Both the position numbers and the translations under genes were made by a program. Of a stretch of DNA of 64,000 bases, positions 1 through 6,529 are shown one piece after another (position 1 is the first letter of the stretch; each line of letters begins with the position of its first letter). The notes beneath the pieces are model-generated. The model saw nothing but the letters and a program-made list of their open reading frames with translations. It ran no database searches and was not told where the DNA came from. This DNA is from a virus: IMG/VR virus record IMGVR_UViG_3300030419_008098, positions 1-64,000 of that record, one strand, 5' to 3'.

Positions 1-163
1 ACCCAAAATTGGCTTCATGCACATTTAACTCCCAATCCTTATCAAATCGAATCCACGCATCATACGCATCGACATCCTCTAATTCAATATCGGGATTGGC
101 TTGTACTTTGTCGATGTGGGCAAACGCCACAGCCATCATCTTTTCTTTAAGTTCTTTATTCAT
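1..163 (-). CDS. Hypothetical protein, partial (3' end outside the window)
   Basis: Open frame from ATG at 161-163 to the left edge without a stop; about 54 residues are visible, beginning MNKELKEKMM and rich in Asp, Glu and Lys. A sigma70-like promoter at 173-201 ends 9 bp before the ATG, which supports this start and a nearly leaderless mRNA. No family recognised. Confidence 0.6.
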   Translation of the reverse strand, partial: MNKELKEKMMAVAFAHIDKVQANPDIELEDVDAYDAWIRFDKDWELNVHEANFG

Positions 164-172
164 TGTCCCACC

Positions 173-201
173 ACTCTAGGGAAGAACTTTGGGTTTGTCA
201 A
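173..201 (-). promoter_or_regulatory. Sigma70-type promoter for the gene starting at 163
   Basis: TTGACA (196-201), 17-bp spacer, TAGAGT (173-178). The spacer contains a 15-bp string (176-190) identical to part of RNA scaffold C of the 5.7-8.2 kb locus. Confidence 0.6.
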
Positions 202-581
202 CTCAAAAAAGAGGGGAGCGTCCAATAGGGACTTGTACTAAGGGGAATCTTCTTGACAGGAAGTTTATTAATATCCTTCATATTTGGTAATTTAGCTTTC
301 CTTATTCGATGACTCCCATCCCCTAGGTTAATGGGAACATTATTTTCATCGACAATTAGTATGATAGGACAACTTAAATCTACGCTTTCTATTCGGGCTT
401 TACTGGTTCTCTCAACTCTAGGAGATGCCTTAAAGGACGGAATTTTATCCACTTCCATTTCTTCAATCGGATAATCTTCGGCAAAATCAATTAGGTCTTG
501 AACTATAAAATGAAAAGACCCATATTTGCAATTCTCAAATCCTGCCCTCATGGAAAGGCGTGACATTATTCCATTCCCCAA
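198..581 (-). CDS. Hypothetical protein with a ParB-like DGxHR motif
   Basis: 127 aa. The segment PINLGDGSHRIRKA resembles the DG-x-HR nucleotide-binding motif of ParB/sulfiredoxin-like domains, preceded by a predicted beta strand (PIILIVDEN). That is a motif-level resemblance only, so a role in NTP binding or DNA partition is inference. Its start overlaps the end of the upstream gene by 16 bp, as expected for translational coupling. The first in-frame ATG was taken; MSRLSMRAG six codons in is an alternative. Confidence 0.6.
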   Translation of the reverse strand: MGNGIMSRLSMRAGFENCKYGSFHFIVQDLIDFAEDYPIEEMEVDKIPSFKASPRVERTSKARIESVDLSCPIILIVDENNVPINLGDGSHRIRKAKLPNMKDINKLPVKKIPLSTSPYWTLPSFLS

Positions 582-889
582 TCTTTTCGCTTCTTCCGCT
601 TTTCATCGTCAGAAAGATTATCCCACCACTCCCAATCAACATGAGTTTCTGCTCCAAAATATTCCTCCATAACATCTTCACCAAATTCTTCGACAGAACC
701 ACATGGCATCATGGATTGAATAAACTCAAGCACTTTCTTTCCCACTTCATCATGGACAGGAGAAAAGGTATAGGTGGTAAGGTCTTTGTCACTACCATAA
801 CCAAATTCAATAGTGATATGACAATCGTCAATCATATCCTCACGACCTGTTATTGGGCAACGCACCCCATGTTCATCACTTTCTGTCAT
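566..889 (-). CDS. Hypothetical acidic protein
   Basis: 107 aa, acidic, with a basic C-terminal tail (DDEKRKKRKDW). No recognisable domain. It overlaps both neighbours by a few bases within a minus-strand operon. The overlapping plus-strand frame at 560-895 is a shadow. Confidence 0.6.
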   Translation of the reverse strand: MTESDEHGVRCPITGREDMIDDCHITIEFGYGSDKDLTTYTFSPVHDEVGKKVLEFIQSMMPCGSVEEFGEDVMEEYFGAETHVDWEWWDNLSDDEKRKKRKDWGME

Positions 890-1095
890 AATTGATTCTC
901 CGCTTTTTTAATTACATGGCTTTTATAATCAAGGTAAAACCCAATAGCTACTATCAAATTCATTCCTAGTGAAGCCACTACTTCTTTAATGTCATCATAG
1001 ACATTGAGGGACAAATGGATATGACCCACCATCCAAAAAGGAATGGCGAGGTTCTGACTTATCCATATTAAAGTAAAATTAATAAAATTTTTCAT
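886..1095 (-). CDS. Small membrane protein
   Basis: 69 aa with two hydrophobic stretches (about residues 5-25 and 38-53) and a charged C-terminus. It overlaps the downstream gene by 4 bp. Function unknown; small phage membrane proteins of this type may act in lysis or exclusion, but nothing here shows that. Confidence 0.55.
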   Translation of the reverse strand: MKNFINFTLIWISQNLAIPFWMVGHIHLSLNVYDDIKEVVASLGMNLIVAIGFYLDYKSHVIKKAENQL

Positions 1096-1235
1096 TAAAG
1101 TAAAATACTAAGTATGAACCCACAAGTCTTTGCTAACTTGAGTTCGGGGAGTCGGAGAAAGGTAAAAACCTTTTGCCAACTAGCTTTAGAGAGAAAATAA
1201 CTACGCGCTTTTTGGTATTTAGTTAAAAAGTTCAT
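1095..1235 (-). CDS. Small basic hypothetical protein
   Basis: 46 aa from the internal ATG (MNFLTKYQK) at 1233-1235, ending in a hydrophobic tail. A longer frame reaching 1310 would overlap the upstream gene by 61 bp, so the shorter start is preferred. No family recognised; coding status uncertain. Confidence 0.35.
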   Translation of the reverse strand: MNFLTKYQKARSYFLSKASWQKVFTFLRLPELKLAKTCGFILSILL

Positions 1236-1249
1236 CCTTCTAACTACAC

Positions 1250-1516
1250 TTACCAAGGATAACACGCCCTCTTGCCGTCTGCATCGGTTTGTCCACCGCT
1301 TAAAATCCAACTTCTAGTAAAGTTTACCGCATTTATTTGGCATTGAAGGATTTCGTTTTCTCTTAACGCCTCTGCGCCTTCACCTTCTTGCTTCATACTT
1401 TCATAAGCCTCGGCAACTTCATTACACAAGTCATGGACTTCGTTTCTAATATTGCGCTCTGTGCATTTATGTCCCTCCATAAACCCTGCATCATAATCAT
1501 CCATTATTTCACTCAT
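1250..1516 (-). CDS. Hypothetical protein with a YDAGFxxG motif
   Basis: 88 aa, acidic and helical. The N-terminal YDAGFMEGHK motif recurs in the next gene (YDAGFKKGQH) and, more loosely, in the 9960-10577 protein, suggesting a small phage-specific family. It overlaps the upstream gene by 8 bp. Confidence 0.6.
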   Translation of the reverse strand: MSEIMDDYDAGFMEGHKCTERNIRNEVHDLCNEVAEAYESMKQEGEGAEALRENEILQCQINAVNFTRSWILSGGQTDADGKRACYPW

Positions 1517-1823
1517 TGTTATTTGGCTCTATTTTATTTGCAATTAACTCCATTGCTTCTTCAAGTATTTCTCGTTGGGTGACTCTTTGGCTATTAGGGT
1601 CTTTATGAGAACTCAAAGTTCTTTGTAAGTGCCTAATAAGAACAATAGACTTAGTATATCCATCAAGCAAGCCTTTCTCATAGGCTAAATCTTCCTTTAA
1701 CGCAACAATTCTATTAAGGTCATGCTGACCTTTTTTAAACCCTGCATCATAACCTTCTTGCCAATCGGGAGAGGTTCGTTGCTTAAACAAAGTTCCATCC
1801 TTATTTATTATTTCTTTACTCAT
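1509..1823 (-). CDS. Hypothetical helical protein with a YDAGFxxG motif
   Basis: 104 aa, mostly helical, with WQEGYDAGFKKGQHDL near the N-terminus. Likely related to the downstream 1250-1516 protein. No function can be assigned. Confidence 0.6.
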   Translation of the reverse strand: MSKEIINKDGTLFKQRTSPDWQEGYDAGFKKGQHDLNRIVALKEDLAYEKGLLDGYTKSIVLIRHLQRTLSSHKDPNSQRVTQREILEEAMELIANKIEPNNNE

Positions 1824-2222
1824 TTATTTTAACCCTGTTAAGGCAGAGGAACTGCGGATTTTATCTCCAAGACCATCCACCATTTTGATGTTGTGTTTTT
1901 TCATTACTCGCGTTTCGGGTATTTCCCCCAAGCTTCGATCCCCCCCATTGGCAAAAATATCGGGCTTAATTGCTTCTAATGAGGCACAAACACTTCGGTC
2001 AGTATCAATAGCCAAAAAGACTTCATCAACAATCGCCAAAGCTTCAACAATTTTAACTCGATCAGCTTCGGGCATAAAGGCTTTACCCTTTTTTAGTTTA
2101 CATTGATAATCGTTATTAACAATGACAATTAAATGATCGCCAAGCTCTTTTGCTAAAGTTAAATATTCCAAATGCCCAACATGAATGGGGTCAAAATATC
2201 CACTAACTGCTACTCTTGTCAT
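1824..2222 (-). CDS. Nucleotidyltransferase of the HldE C-domain / TagD cytidylyltransferase family
   Basis: 132 aa, a typical length for this single-domain family. GYFDPIHVGH (residues 8-17) carries the HxGH nucleotide-binding motif, VIVNND follows strand 2, and IRSSSALTG near the C-terminus matches the ISSS-type motif. Such enzymes transfer a nucleotide to glycerol-3-phosphate or a sugar phosphate. It abuts a mannose-phosphate-type cupin gene, so activating a sugar for surface glycan or glycoprotein is a reasonable inference. The substrate cannot be told from the sequence. Confidence 0.85.
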   Translation of the reverse strand: MTRVAVSGYFDPIHVGHLEYLTLAKELGDHLIVIVNNDYQCKLKKGKAFMPEADRVKIVEALAIVDEVFLAIDTDRSVCASLEAIKPDIFANGGDRSLGEIPETRVMKKHNIKMVDGLGDKIRSSSALTGLK

Positions 2223-2572
2223 TATTTCCTTTCGTAATCATCTTCGATTCTGACAATATCATCTTCACCGAAATAAGTTCCAGTTTGAACCTCGATTAAA
2301 ATCATATCTTCAGTCTCGCTAGGGTTAGCCATACGATGCTTGTCTCCAAGTCCGATTAGAGCAGTTTCCCCTACCTCATAGTCTTTATCGACATCATTCT
2401 GAGTAACCCTAGCCACTCCTTGAACAACAGTCCAAGCTTCTTGCCTATGATGGTGATATTGATAACTTAATCTTTGTTTTGGTTTAACTACAATCCTTTT
2501 AACTTTACAGTATTTTGCATCAAGTAGGATTTCATAATGCCCCCAAGGGCGAATTGATTCATCGTCTTTCAT
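2222..2572 (-). CDS. Cupin of the mannose-6-phosphate isomerase type II / ManC C-terminal family
   Basis: 116 aa. It shows the RPWGxYEIL opening, the LSYQYHHHRQEAW metal-binding cupin motif and the closing EVQTG-YFGEDDIVRIEDDY that typify the C-terminal isomerase domain of bifunctional ManC/AlgA. Only the isomerase-like domain is present; the GDP-mannose pyrophosphorylase domain is absent. It could interconvert fructose-6-P and mannose-6-P and so feed the Gmd and epimerase genes near 50-62 kb (inference). Overlaps the downstream cytidylyltransferase gene by 1 bp. Confidence 0.85.
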   Translation of the reverse strand: MKDDESIRPWGHYEILLDAKYCKVKRIVVKPKQRLSYQYHHHRQEAWTVVQGVARVTQNDVDKDYEVGETALIGLGDKHRMANPSETEDMILIEVQTGTYFGEDDIVRIEDDYERK

Positions 2573-2573
2573 A

Positions 2574-2645
2574 TTATTTCCACAGTATTAAGATTATGGC
2601 TGTCACTATAATTAGCATCCAACCCCATGATATTCTATCTTCCAT
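2574..2645 (-). CDS. Tiny single-pass membrane peptide
   Basis: 23 codons (MEDRISWGWM then a hydrophobic helix ending ILWK). It starts inside the end of the VanZ-like gene and its stop lies 1 bp before the next ATG. The tight packing and clear membrane helix support a real small gene, but size limits certainty. Confidence 0.45.
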   Translation of the reverse strand: MEDRISWGWMLIIVTAIILILWK

Positions 2646-2997
2646 TATTTGAAAAAAGTTTAAACACAATTACAAACACCAATACTCCTGCGCATCCTGC
2701 ACCTATGTCATCTAAATTAAAGTGTCTATTAGGGAAGATGGCTTGAGAGCCTTCCTCTACCAATAAAAGAGACATAACCCAAAAAGCTATGCGATTAGGA
2801 CAAAAACGATGCCTAAAGACATAACATACCATCAAAGCTATTGCCCCCGCACCCCAAAAGTGAAGCATCTTATCGCCCCCTGCATAAACCTCAATAGTGG
2901 TAGCTATATCCCCACCAATACCAAAAGTTTTAAAGATAGAAAGGCAACCTAGCAGGAAAATAAGCCCTGCAAGTAATATTTGCACAATAAAGTTCAT
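2635..2997 (-). CDS. VanZ-like membrane protein
   Basis: 120 aa with four predicted membrane helices. The DKMLHFWGAGA segment and the later EEGSQ and HFNLDDIGAGCAG motifs match the VanZ family (DK-x-x-HF, E-x-x-Q, R-x-x-x-x-D-x-x-x-N/G). VanZ relatives occur in membranes and can alter glycopeptide or antimicrobial peptide sensitivity; a phage role is unknown. Confidence 0.7.
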   Translation of the reverse strand: MNFIVQILLAGLIFLLGCLSIFKTFGIGGDIATTIEVYAGGDKMLHFWGAGAIALMVCYVFRHRFCPNRIAFWVMSLLLVEEGSQAIFPNRHFNLDDIGAGCAGVLVFVIVFKLFSNNGR

Positions 2998-3080
2998 CTA
3001 TTCCACCAGTTAGTGATTATATCATAACCAAAACACAATACAATAATAATTGCAATATAAAAAAATGGGTCATTAGTCAT
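2994..3080 (-). CDS. Small single-pass membrane peptide
   Basis: 28 aa (MTNDPFFYIA, a hydrophobic core, ending NWWNR). The TGA stop overlaps the next ATG as ATGA and the start overlaps the end of the upstream gene. This coupling on both sides supports translation. Confidence 0.5.
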   Translation of the reverse strand: MTNDPFFYIAIIIVLCFGYDIITNWWNR

Positions 3081-3384
3081 CATCTGTATTCTCGTTTAAG
3101 GTGCTTAAGAAAGCTTTATAATTATCTATTGCTTGAGCTATCCTCAATGAAGTATTTAAATTCGTGCTTCTCTCAAGATAGAGTTCTCCTTGAGTGATAG
3201 TTTGTTTGAGAGTCTCAATATAGGCTTTGTTTAACCCTCGCACTTTTTTAGGGTCATATTCGGTGAGCGTTTTAGCTAAATCTTCACGAATTAATGTCGC
3301 CCTCCTTATACCCTCTTTAAAGGCGAGAAGATGGGTACGAGCAGTAGACATACCTAAAAATACACTATTTAAAGCATCTCGCAT
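3073..3384 (-). CDS. Hypothetical helical protein
   Basis: 103 aa, predicted nearly all alpha-helical with an acidic C-terminus (NENTDDD). It overlaps the end of the RuvB-like gene by 16 bp, suggesting co-translation with it. No family recognised. Confidence 0.6.
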   Translation of the reverse strand: MRDALNSVFLGMSTARTHLLAFKEGIRRATLIREDLAKTLTEYDPKKVRGLNKAYIETLKQTITQGELYLERSTNLNTSLRIAQAIDNYKAFLSTLNENTDDD

Positions 3385-4301
3385 ACCTTCATGCCTTCCG
3401 TAGTTATTTGGCGCTTGCCATCTATTTCAATCAAATTTTTGTTTAATAAATATAATTCATGGTCGCGCTGAACCGCACTTTTACTCAATCCAAGTTTGGC
3501 AGAAAGCCCTGTGAGAGTGCATGAACCACAATTATTTAAGACTTCTAGAATTTGTTTTTCGGTATAAGTAATACCATAAGGTAAAATCCCTACGGCATCA
3601 GCCAACTCTTTTAAATCTGCTTTTCCAAAAATATTATTTTCTTTTGCTCCGCAATATAAAGTAATTTCCTTGGCTCTTTTAACTGCACTACGAGCATTGT
3701 TTCTGACCGTTTTTGCTACTGCCTCAATACAGCCTTGGGAAAAAATAATATCGGGAGCAGATAACTTAATAATTTCCCCAAGCTCCTGAGAAGTATAAGG
3801 TTCAAAGTCAATAGTTGTTAATCTATCCTTGAGAGGAGGAAATATTTTATCACTTTCCGTTGTCGCAAAAATAAAAGTTTGTTGCCTAAAATTAAATTCA
3901 AAGGTCATTTCGTTCCACTCAAAGCGTTTACGAGCATTCTTTTCCGTATTAAAGATAGTAAGAAATGCCATTGTAAGGTCTTTGGGGAGGGCATGAGCTT
4001 CGTCAAACAAGACGGTTATCTCATTATCTGAAATGATGGGCAAAAAGATTTGTTCAAAAAATTGTTCATTATTTTTAATTGTGGAACAATTAAGCTCAAG
4101 GAAAGTGCGTCTGTCTCCATCGCCATTATAAAGATTTTTACCAAATGCCTTCGCAAATTCGGTTTTCCCTAAACCCTTTGCTCCTACAAGATTCAAGAAG
4201 GGACACATTCCTGTTTTGTTGAAAGCGTTGAGGTAGAAAGATAATTTCTTTTTAACTGCGTGTTGACCAATAAGGTCGGGAAAATAGTCATGTTTAATCA
4301 T
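3369..4301 (-). CDS. RuvB-like AAA+ ATPase with C-terminal winged helix
   Basis: 310 aa. Walker A GAKGLGKT (40-47), Walker B VLFDEAH (97-103), a sensor-1-like TTES and a following small helical domain match the RuvB/clamp-loader AAA+ group. The C-terminus (about 245-310) reads as a winged helix (LTGLSAKLGLSKSAVQRDHELY), as in RuvB. Length is close to bacterial RuvB (about 330 aa). It may drive branch migration or act as a loader in replication; no RuvA or RuvC-type partner is adjacent. Confidence 0.75.
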   Translation of the reverse strand: MIKHDYFPDLIGQHAVKKKLSFYLNAFNKTGMCPFLNLVGAKGLGKTEFAKAFGKNLYNGDGDRRTFLELNCSTIKNNEQFFEQIFLPIISDNEITVLFDEAHALPKDLTMAFLTIFNTEKNARKRFEWNEMTFEFNFRQQTFIFATTESDKIFPPLKDRLTTIDFEPYTSQELGEIIKLSAPDIIFSQGCIEAVAKTVRNNARSAVKRAKEITLYCGAKENNIFGKADLKELADAVGILPYGITYTEKQILEVLNNCGSCTLTGLSAKLGLSKSAVQRDHELYLLNKNLIEIDGKRQITTEGMKVCEML

Positions 4302-4575
4302 TTAAATCAATAAGGTTAAAGGTTATTTTTTCTTCGGGAGTAACAGAGGTTTTATAAACTTTAGTAGGGGGAGTTTTGGGTTGGTTTTTAGGAGAAGTTA
4401 ATTGGTGAGATTTACTTTGAAGCTTTTTAACTTTTGCATCTAAAGCTTTCTTAAACCACAATTTATTAACTTTAACTAAGTCCGTTGGAGCAAGATACTC
4501 CCCCAATTCCTCATAAGTTATCTCTAGGAAAGAGCTTCCTGTTGAGCCTTTGGGTCTACCTCGTTTAGCTGTCAT
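4294..4575 (-). CDS. AT-hook-like protein, GRPKGST family (copy 1)
   Basis: 93 aa from MTAKRGRPKG, chosen because the first eight codons of a longer frame lie in the upstream gene and because paralogs at 19805 and 20014 place this motif near the N-terminus. RGRPKGSTG resembles an AT-hook minor-groove binder, followed by a family segment (LGEYLAPTDLVKVNKLWFKK) and a basic, Pro/Lys-rich tail. Probably DNA binding (inference). Confidence 0.55.
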   Translation of the reverse strand: MTAKRGRPKGSTGSSFLEITYEELGEYLAPTDLVKVNKLWFKKALDAKVKKLQSKSHQLTSPKNQPKTPPTKVYKTSVTPEEKITFNLIDLND

Positions 4576-5011
4576 ACTTCTCGTTATAATAATTTTCAAC
4601 TATCTCAATGGCTTTATCGCTCTTTTTTTTTAAATTATCTGTCCACCAAGACTGCTGACCCCCTTTTGCTAGGCGTATAACCTCCCAAAAAGCCATTTTA
4701 AACTCTTGGGCGGTATTACCCCCTGTTTCAGGGTAATTAGTCTTTAAATAGTCTCTATGGATGTCTTTAAGCTTATTGTATTCTTCTTCACCAACTAGAA
4801 ACTCGGCAACTTCGTGAGGAATGCCCTTTACATCTTCTTCGTAACAAGACCCACCAGTATCACTAATGGTAGCATAGAAAGCGTTATCAGCAACTACATA
4901 AGTCAAAACGAAACAAATGCCTCGACTAACATTGCCGACAATATCACCCCTAAAATCAATATAATCGGGATTACCGCTCTCACTAGGTTCTAATCTAATT
5001 GTATTATCCAT
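4565..5011 (-). CDS. Hypothetical protein
   Basis: 148 aa, mixed alpha/beta, acidic N-terminal half (TYVVADNAFYATISDTGGS) and a helical C-terminus. No family recognised. It overlaps the gene downstream by 11 bp with the chosen start there. Confidence 0.6.
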   Translation of the reverse strand: MDNTIRLEPSESGNPDYIDFRGDIVGNVSRGICFVLTYVVADNAFYATISDTGGSCYEEDVKGIPHEVAEFLVGEEEYNKLKDIHRDYLKTNYPETGGNTAQEFKMAFWEVIRLAKGGQQSWWTDNLKKKSDKAIEIVENYYNEKYDS

Positions 5012-5144
5012 CTTGCAATTCTTTTATTCTGTTTTTAAGGACATAGATAGCTGTATGTAAATGACCACAGGCACTCGGCTTAATGCGAGACTTTAGAATC
5101 TCTATTTCTTCTTCAAGAATCTTTATGCGTAAATCTTGTTGCAT
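5004..5144 (-). CDS. Small coiled-coil protein
   Basis: 46 aa starting MQQDLRIKIL with a heptad-like repeat of Leu/Ile. The ATG lies 1 bp after the TAA stop of the upstream 56-aa gene (TAAGATG), which rules out the longer frame reaching 5204. Confidence 0.5.
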   Translation of the reverse strand: MQQDLRIKILEEEIEILKSRIKPSACGHLHTAIYVLKNRIKELQDG

Positions 5145-5145
5145 C

Positions 5146-5316
5146 TTAAAGAAACTTGTGAAAGACAGGGAGAGCGGAGGGTAAGAACTTAGAAAGGTAG
5201 GCACAAAATTCAGCGACCTCGGATTGCGACCAGTTTTCTTCTTTAATTATTCTTCCGACTTCATTGCAATTACCATCATGCCACAAGTCAGTTAATTTAA
5301 TATGTTCAGTATTCAT
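5146..5316 (-). CDS. Small hypothetical protein
   Basis: 56 aa (MNTEHIKLTD to VFHKFL). It contains a short helical segment (EVGRIIKEENW). It fits exactly between neighbours, ending 1 bp before the next ATG. Function unknown. Confidence 0.55.
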   Translation of the reverse strand: MNTEHIKLTDLWHDGNCNEVGRIIKEENWSQSEVAEFCAYLSKFLPSALPVFHKFL

Positions 5317-5318
5317 TA

Positions 5319-5633
5319 TTATTTATTAGTGTTATTATTGCGTTTGGAAAGGGCAAAATCCCTAACTTCTATCACAGCTTGACAGAACTCATCTATATTG
5401 TCAAGCGGAATATCCAAATGTTTCCAATAACTTTCGCCATCCCTAGTATGGGCGGTGATTTTTACTGAACCATCGACATCGGAGTCGTTGTACTTGCCAC
5501 AATTACTAATAGTGACACCACCAAGCCTAGCACAGTCTTTTGAACTTGACCACCATGTGTACTTGCGCTGTTCGGACTTTTTTCGTCCTTTTGCCCACAC
5601 GATGGGTTTGTGAATAATCTTGTTATTTGTCAT
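5319..5633 (-). CDS. Hypothetical protein downstream of the guide-array locus
   Basis: 104 aa from ATG at 5631-5633 (MTNNKII). A longer frame to 5648 would start inside the -10 box of the promoter at 5643-5671, so the inner ATG is the likely start with a leader of only a few bases. The protein is mixed alpha/beta with a Lys/Arg-rich N-terminus. No family recognised. It is transcribed away from the RNA-guided nuclease locus from its own promoter. Confidence 0.6.
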   Translation of the reverse strand: MTNNKIIHKPIVWAKGRKKSEQRKYTWWSSSKDCARLGGVTISNCGKYNDSDVDGSVKITAHTRDGESYWKHLDIPLDNIDEFCQAVIEVRDFALSKRNNNTNK

Positions 5634-5642
5634 AATACCCTC

Positions 5643-5671
5643 AATCATGCACAGATAAGAGGGCGTGTCAA
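5643..5671 (-). promoter_or_regulatory. Sigma70-type promoter for the gene starting at 5633
   Basis: TTGACA (5666-5671), 17-bp spacer ending in TGC, ATGATT (5643-5648). The -10 match is weak but the -35 is perfect and the geometry matches the other promoters here. Confidence 0.5.
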
Positions 5672-5696
5672 CAAAAAAAGGAAGTGAAGCTCCTCA

Positions 5697-5837
5697 GTTT
5701 CGCTCTACTTCACATTAGGAGGGGAATAAAAGAGGTATAAAACATTATACATTAGTATTTAAGTTTCGCTCTACTTAATTAAAAATGGTCGGGACGGATT
5801 TCGCTCTGAAGAACTGGATGCGAACCAGATTTCGCTC
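5697..5837 (-). repeat. Guide-like array after scaffold A
   Basis: Read on the minus strand after scaffold A, four GCGAAAY separators (plus-strand positions 5829-5835, 5798-5804, 5763-5769, 5697-5703) divide unique segments of 24, 28 and 59 nt. Three of the four separators sit in the longer form GAGCGAAAY or GTAGAGCGAAAC seen at the end of the 36-nt repeats. The last separator (5697) belongs to a degenerate copy of the 36-nt repeat lacking its first arm. Spacing 5697 to 5763 is 66 bp, the same as the repeat-spacer unit of the CRISPR-like array. Confidence 0.7.
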
Positions 5838-5948
5838 TAATAAGAAAGAAGATGCCTATTAATATAATCTCAAGGCTTTGAGTTCCCCCTGCGAACTAGG
5901 GAAGAACATTAAAATTTTTAAAGAACTGTTAGTTAAGGGCGTCCCTGC
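5838..5948 (-). ncRNA. RNA scaffold copy A of the TnpB/Cas12-like locus
   Basis: One of four homologous blocks. On the minus strand: GGGACGCCC, CAGTTCTTTAAA, a hairpin around TTCTTCCCTAG...CAGGGGGAA (5881-5906), then a 23-nt hairpin (5854-5876) with stem arms GCCT/AGGC. The arms differ from the other copies but still pair. The block ends directly at a GAGCGAAAT separator and lacks the GAGGGGAG anti-repeat-like end of copies B and C. Confidence 0.75.
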
Positions 5949-6013
5949 GTTTCGCTCTACTTCTGGATGATGGGGTTTCACTCACCTTTACAAGCAAGGC
6001 GGGCTAGTTTAGC
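5949..6013 (-). repeat. Guide-like array after scaffold B
   Basis: Minus-strand order: GCTAAAC (6007-6013), 25-nt unique segment, GTGAAAC (5975-5981), 19-nt segment, GCGAAAC (5949-5955), which abuts scaffold A. Spacing is 32 and 26 bp. The first segment can fold (CGCCTT/AAGGTG) and contains CGCCTTGCTTGT, found inverted in a spacer of the CRISPR-like array. Confidence 0.6.
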
Positions 6014-6129
6014 TCCCCTCCGTGAAGGAGATGCGTATTGATGTAATCGCAACGCTTTTAATTCCCCCTGCGAATTAGGGAAGAATATTTATAAAATTTT
6101 AAAGAACAGTTATTTAAGGGCGTCCCTGC
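6014..6129 (-). ncRNA. RNA scaffold copy B
   Basis: Shares with copy A the 5' elements GGGACGCCCTTAA and GTTCTTTAAA, and with all copies the TTCTTCCCTA/AGGGGGAA hairpin (6061-6086) and the 23-nt hairpin (6033-6055), here with arms GCGT/ACGC. It ends in CTCCTTCACGGAGGGGAGCT, which can pair with the first 15 nt of the 36-nt repeat at 13 positions. Confidence 0.75.
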
Positions 6130-6134
6130 TTACG

Positions 6135-6368
6135 GTTTCGCTCTACTTCAAATTCAGAGGAGTGCAAAACGAAACGAGTTTTTCGCCTTGCTTGTTTCAG
6201 GTTTCGCTCTACTTCAAATTCAGAGGAGTGCAAAACAAAGAAGTGGCAGATTGGCGGCATCTTTTAGTTTCGCTCTACTTCAAATTAGGAGGGGTGCGAA
6301 ACTATTACAGCCGAATTAACTGACCGACTAACGTTTCGCTCTACTTCAAATTAGGAGGGGTGCGAAAC
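6135..6368 (-). CRISPR. CRISPR-like array: four 36-nt repeats and three 30-nt spacers
   Basis: Repeats at 6135-6170, 6201-6236, 6267-6302 and 6333-6368; spacers at 6171-6200, 6237-6266 and 6303-6332. The unit is exactly 66 bp. On the minus strand each repeat starts GTTTCGCACC (or GTTTTGCACT) and ends GAAGTAGAGCGAAAC, so its ends form an inverted repeat. The two repeats nearest scaffold C are identical to each other and the two nearest scaffold B are identical to each other, with 4 differences between the pairs. No cas1 or cas2 is nearby. A 32-nt spacer-like segment (6369-6400) and a separator at 6401-6407 link the array to scaffold C. Confidence 0.85.
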
Positions 6369-6438
6369 CGTCAGGGCTTTCATGCCGCTAAAGGGGTTGA
6401 ATTTCGCTCACCAAAACCCGTGGGAACTCTAATTTCAC
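6369..6438 (-). repeat. Guide-like segments between scaffold C and the CRISPR-like array
   Basis: Minus-strand order after scaffold C: GTGAAAT (6432-6438), 24-nt unique segment (6408-6431), GCGAAAT (6401-6407), 32-nt unique segment (6369-6400), then the first full 36-nt repeat. This joins the compact 7-nt-separator layout to the CRISPR-like layout in one continuous array. Confidence 0.7.
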
Positions 6439-6527
6439 TCCCCTCGGTGAAGGAGATGTCTTTTGATGCAATCTCAAGACTTTTAGTTCCCCCTGCGAAC
6501 TAGGGAAGAACTTTAAACTGTAAAGAA
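6439..6527 (-). ncRNA. RNA scaffold copy C at the 3' end of the effector gene
   Basis: Begins about 3 bp past the effector stop codon, where TnpB loci carry their omega/re-RNA. It has the TTCTTCCCTAG/AGGGGGAA hairpin (6486-6511) and the 23-nt hairpin (6458-6480, arms GTCTT/AAGAC with an inner GAT/ATC pair). It then has CTCCTTCACCGAGGGGAG, leading into GTGAAAT. The 14 nt at 6432-6445 can pair with the first 14 nt of the 36-nt repeat with one mismatch, so it could act as an anti-repeat (tracr-like), or the block could be a natural single guide. Confidence 0.8.
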
Positions 6528-6529
6528 CA

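Noticed and set aside
1236-1310. Extended N-terminus of the 1095-1235 gene
   Set aside because: Would overlap the upstream gene by 61 bp; internal ATG gives normal spacing.
5145-5204. Extended N-terminus of the 5004-5144 gene
   Set aside because: It lies inside the 56-aa gene at 5146-5316, whose stop is 1 bp before the chosen ATG.
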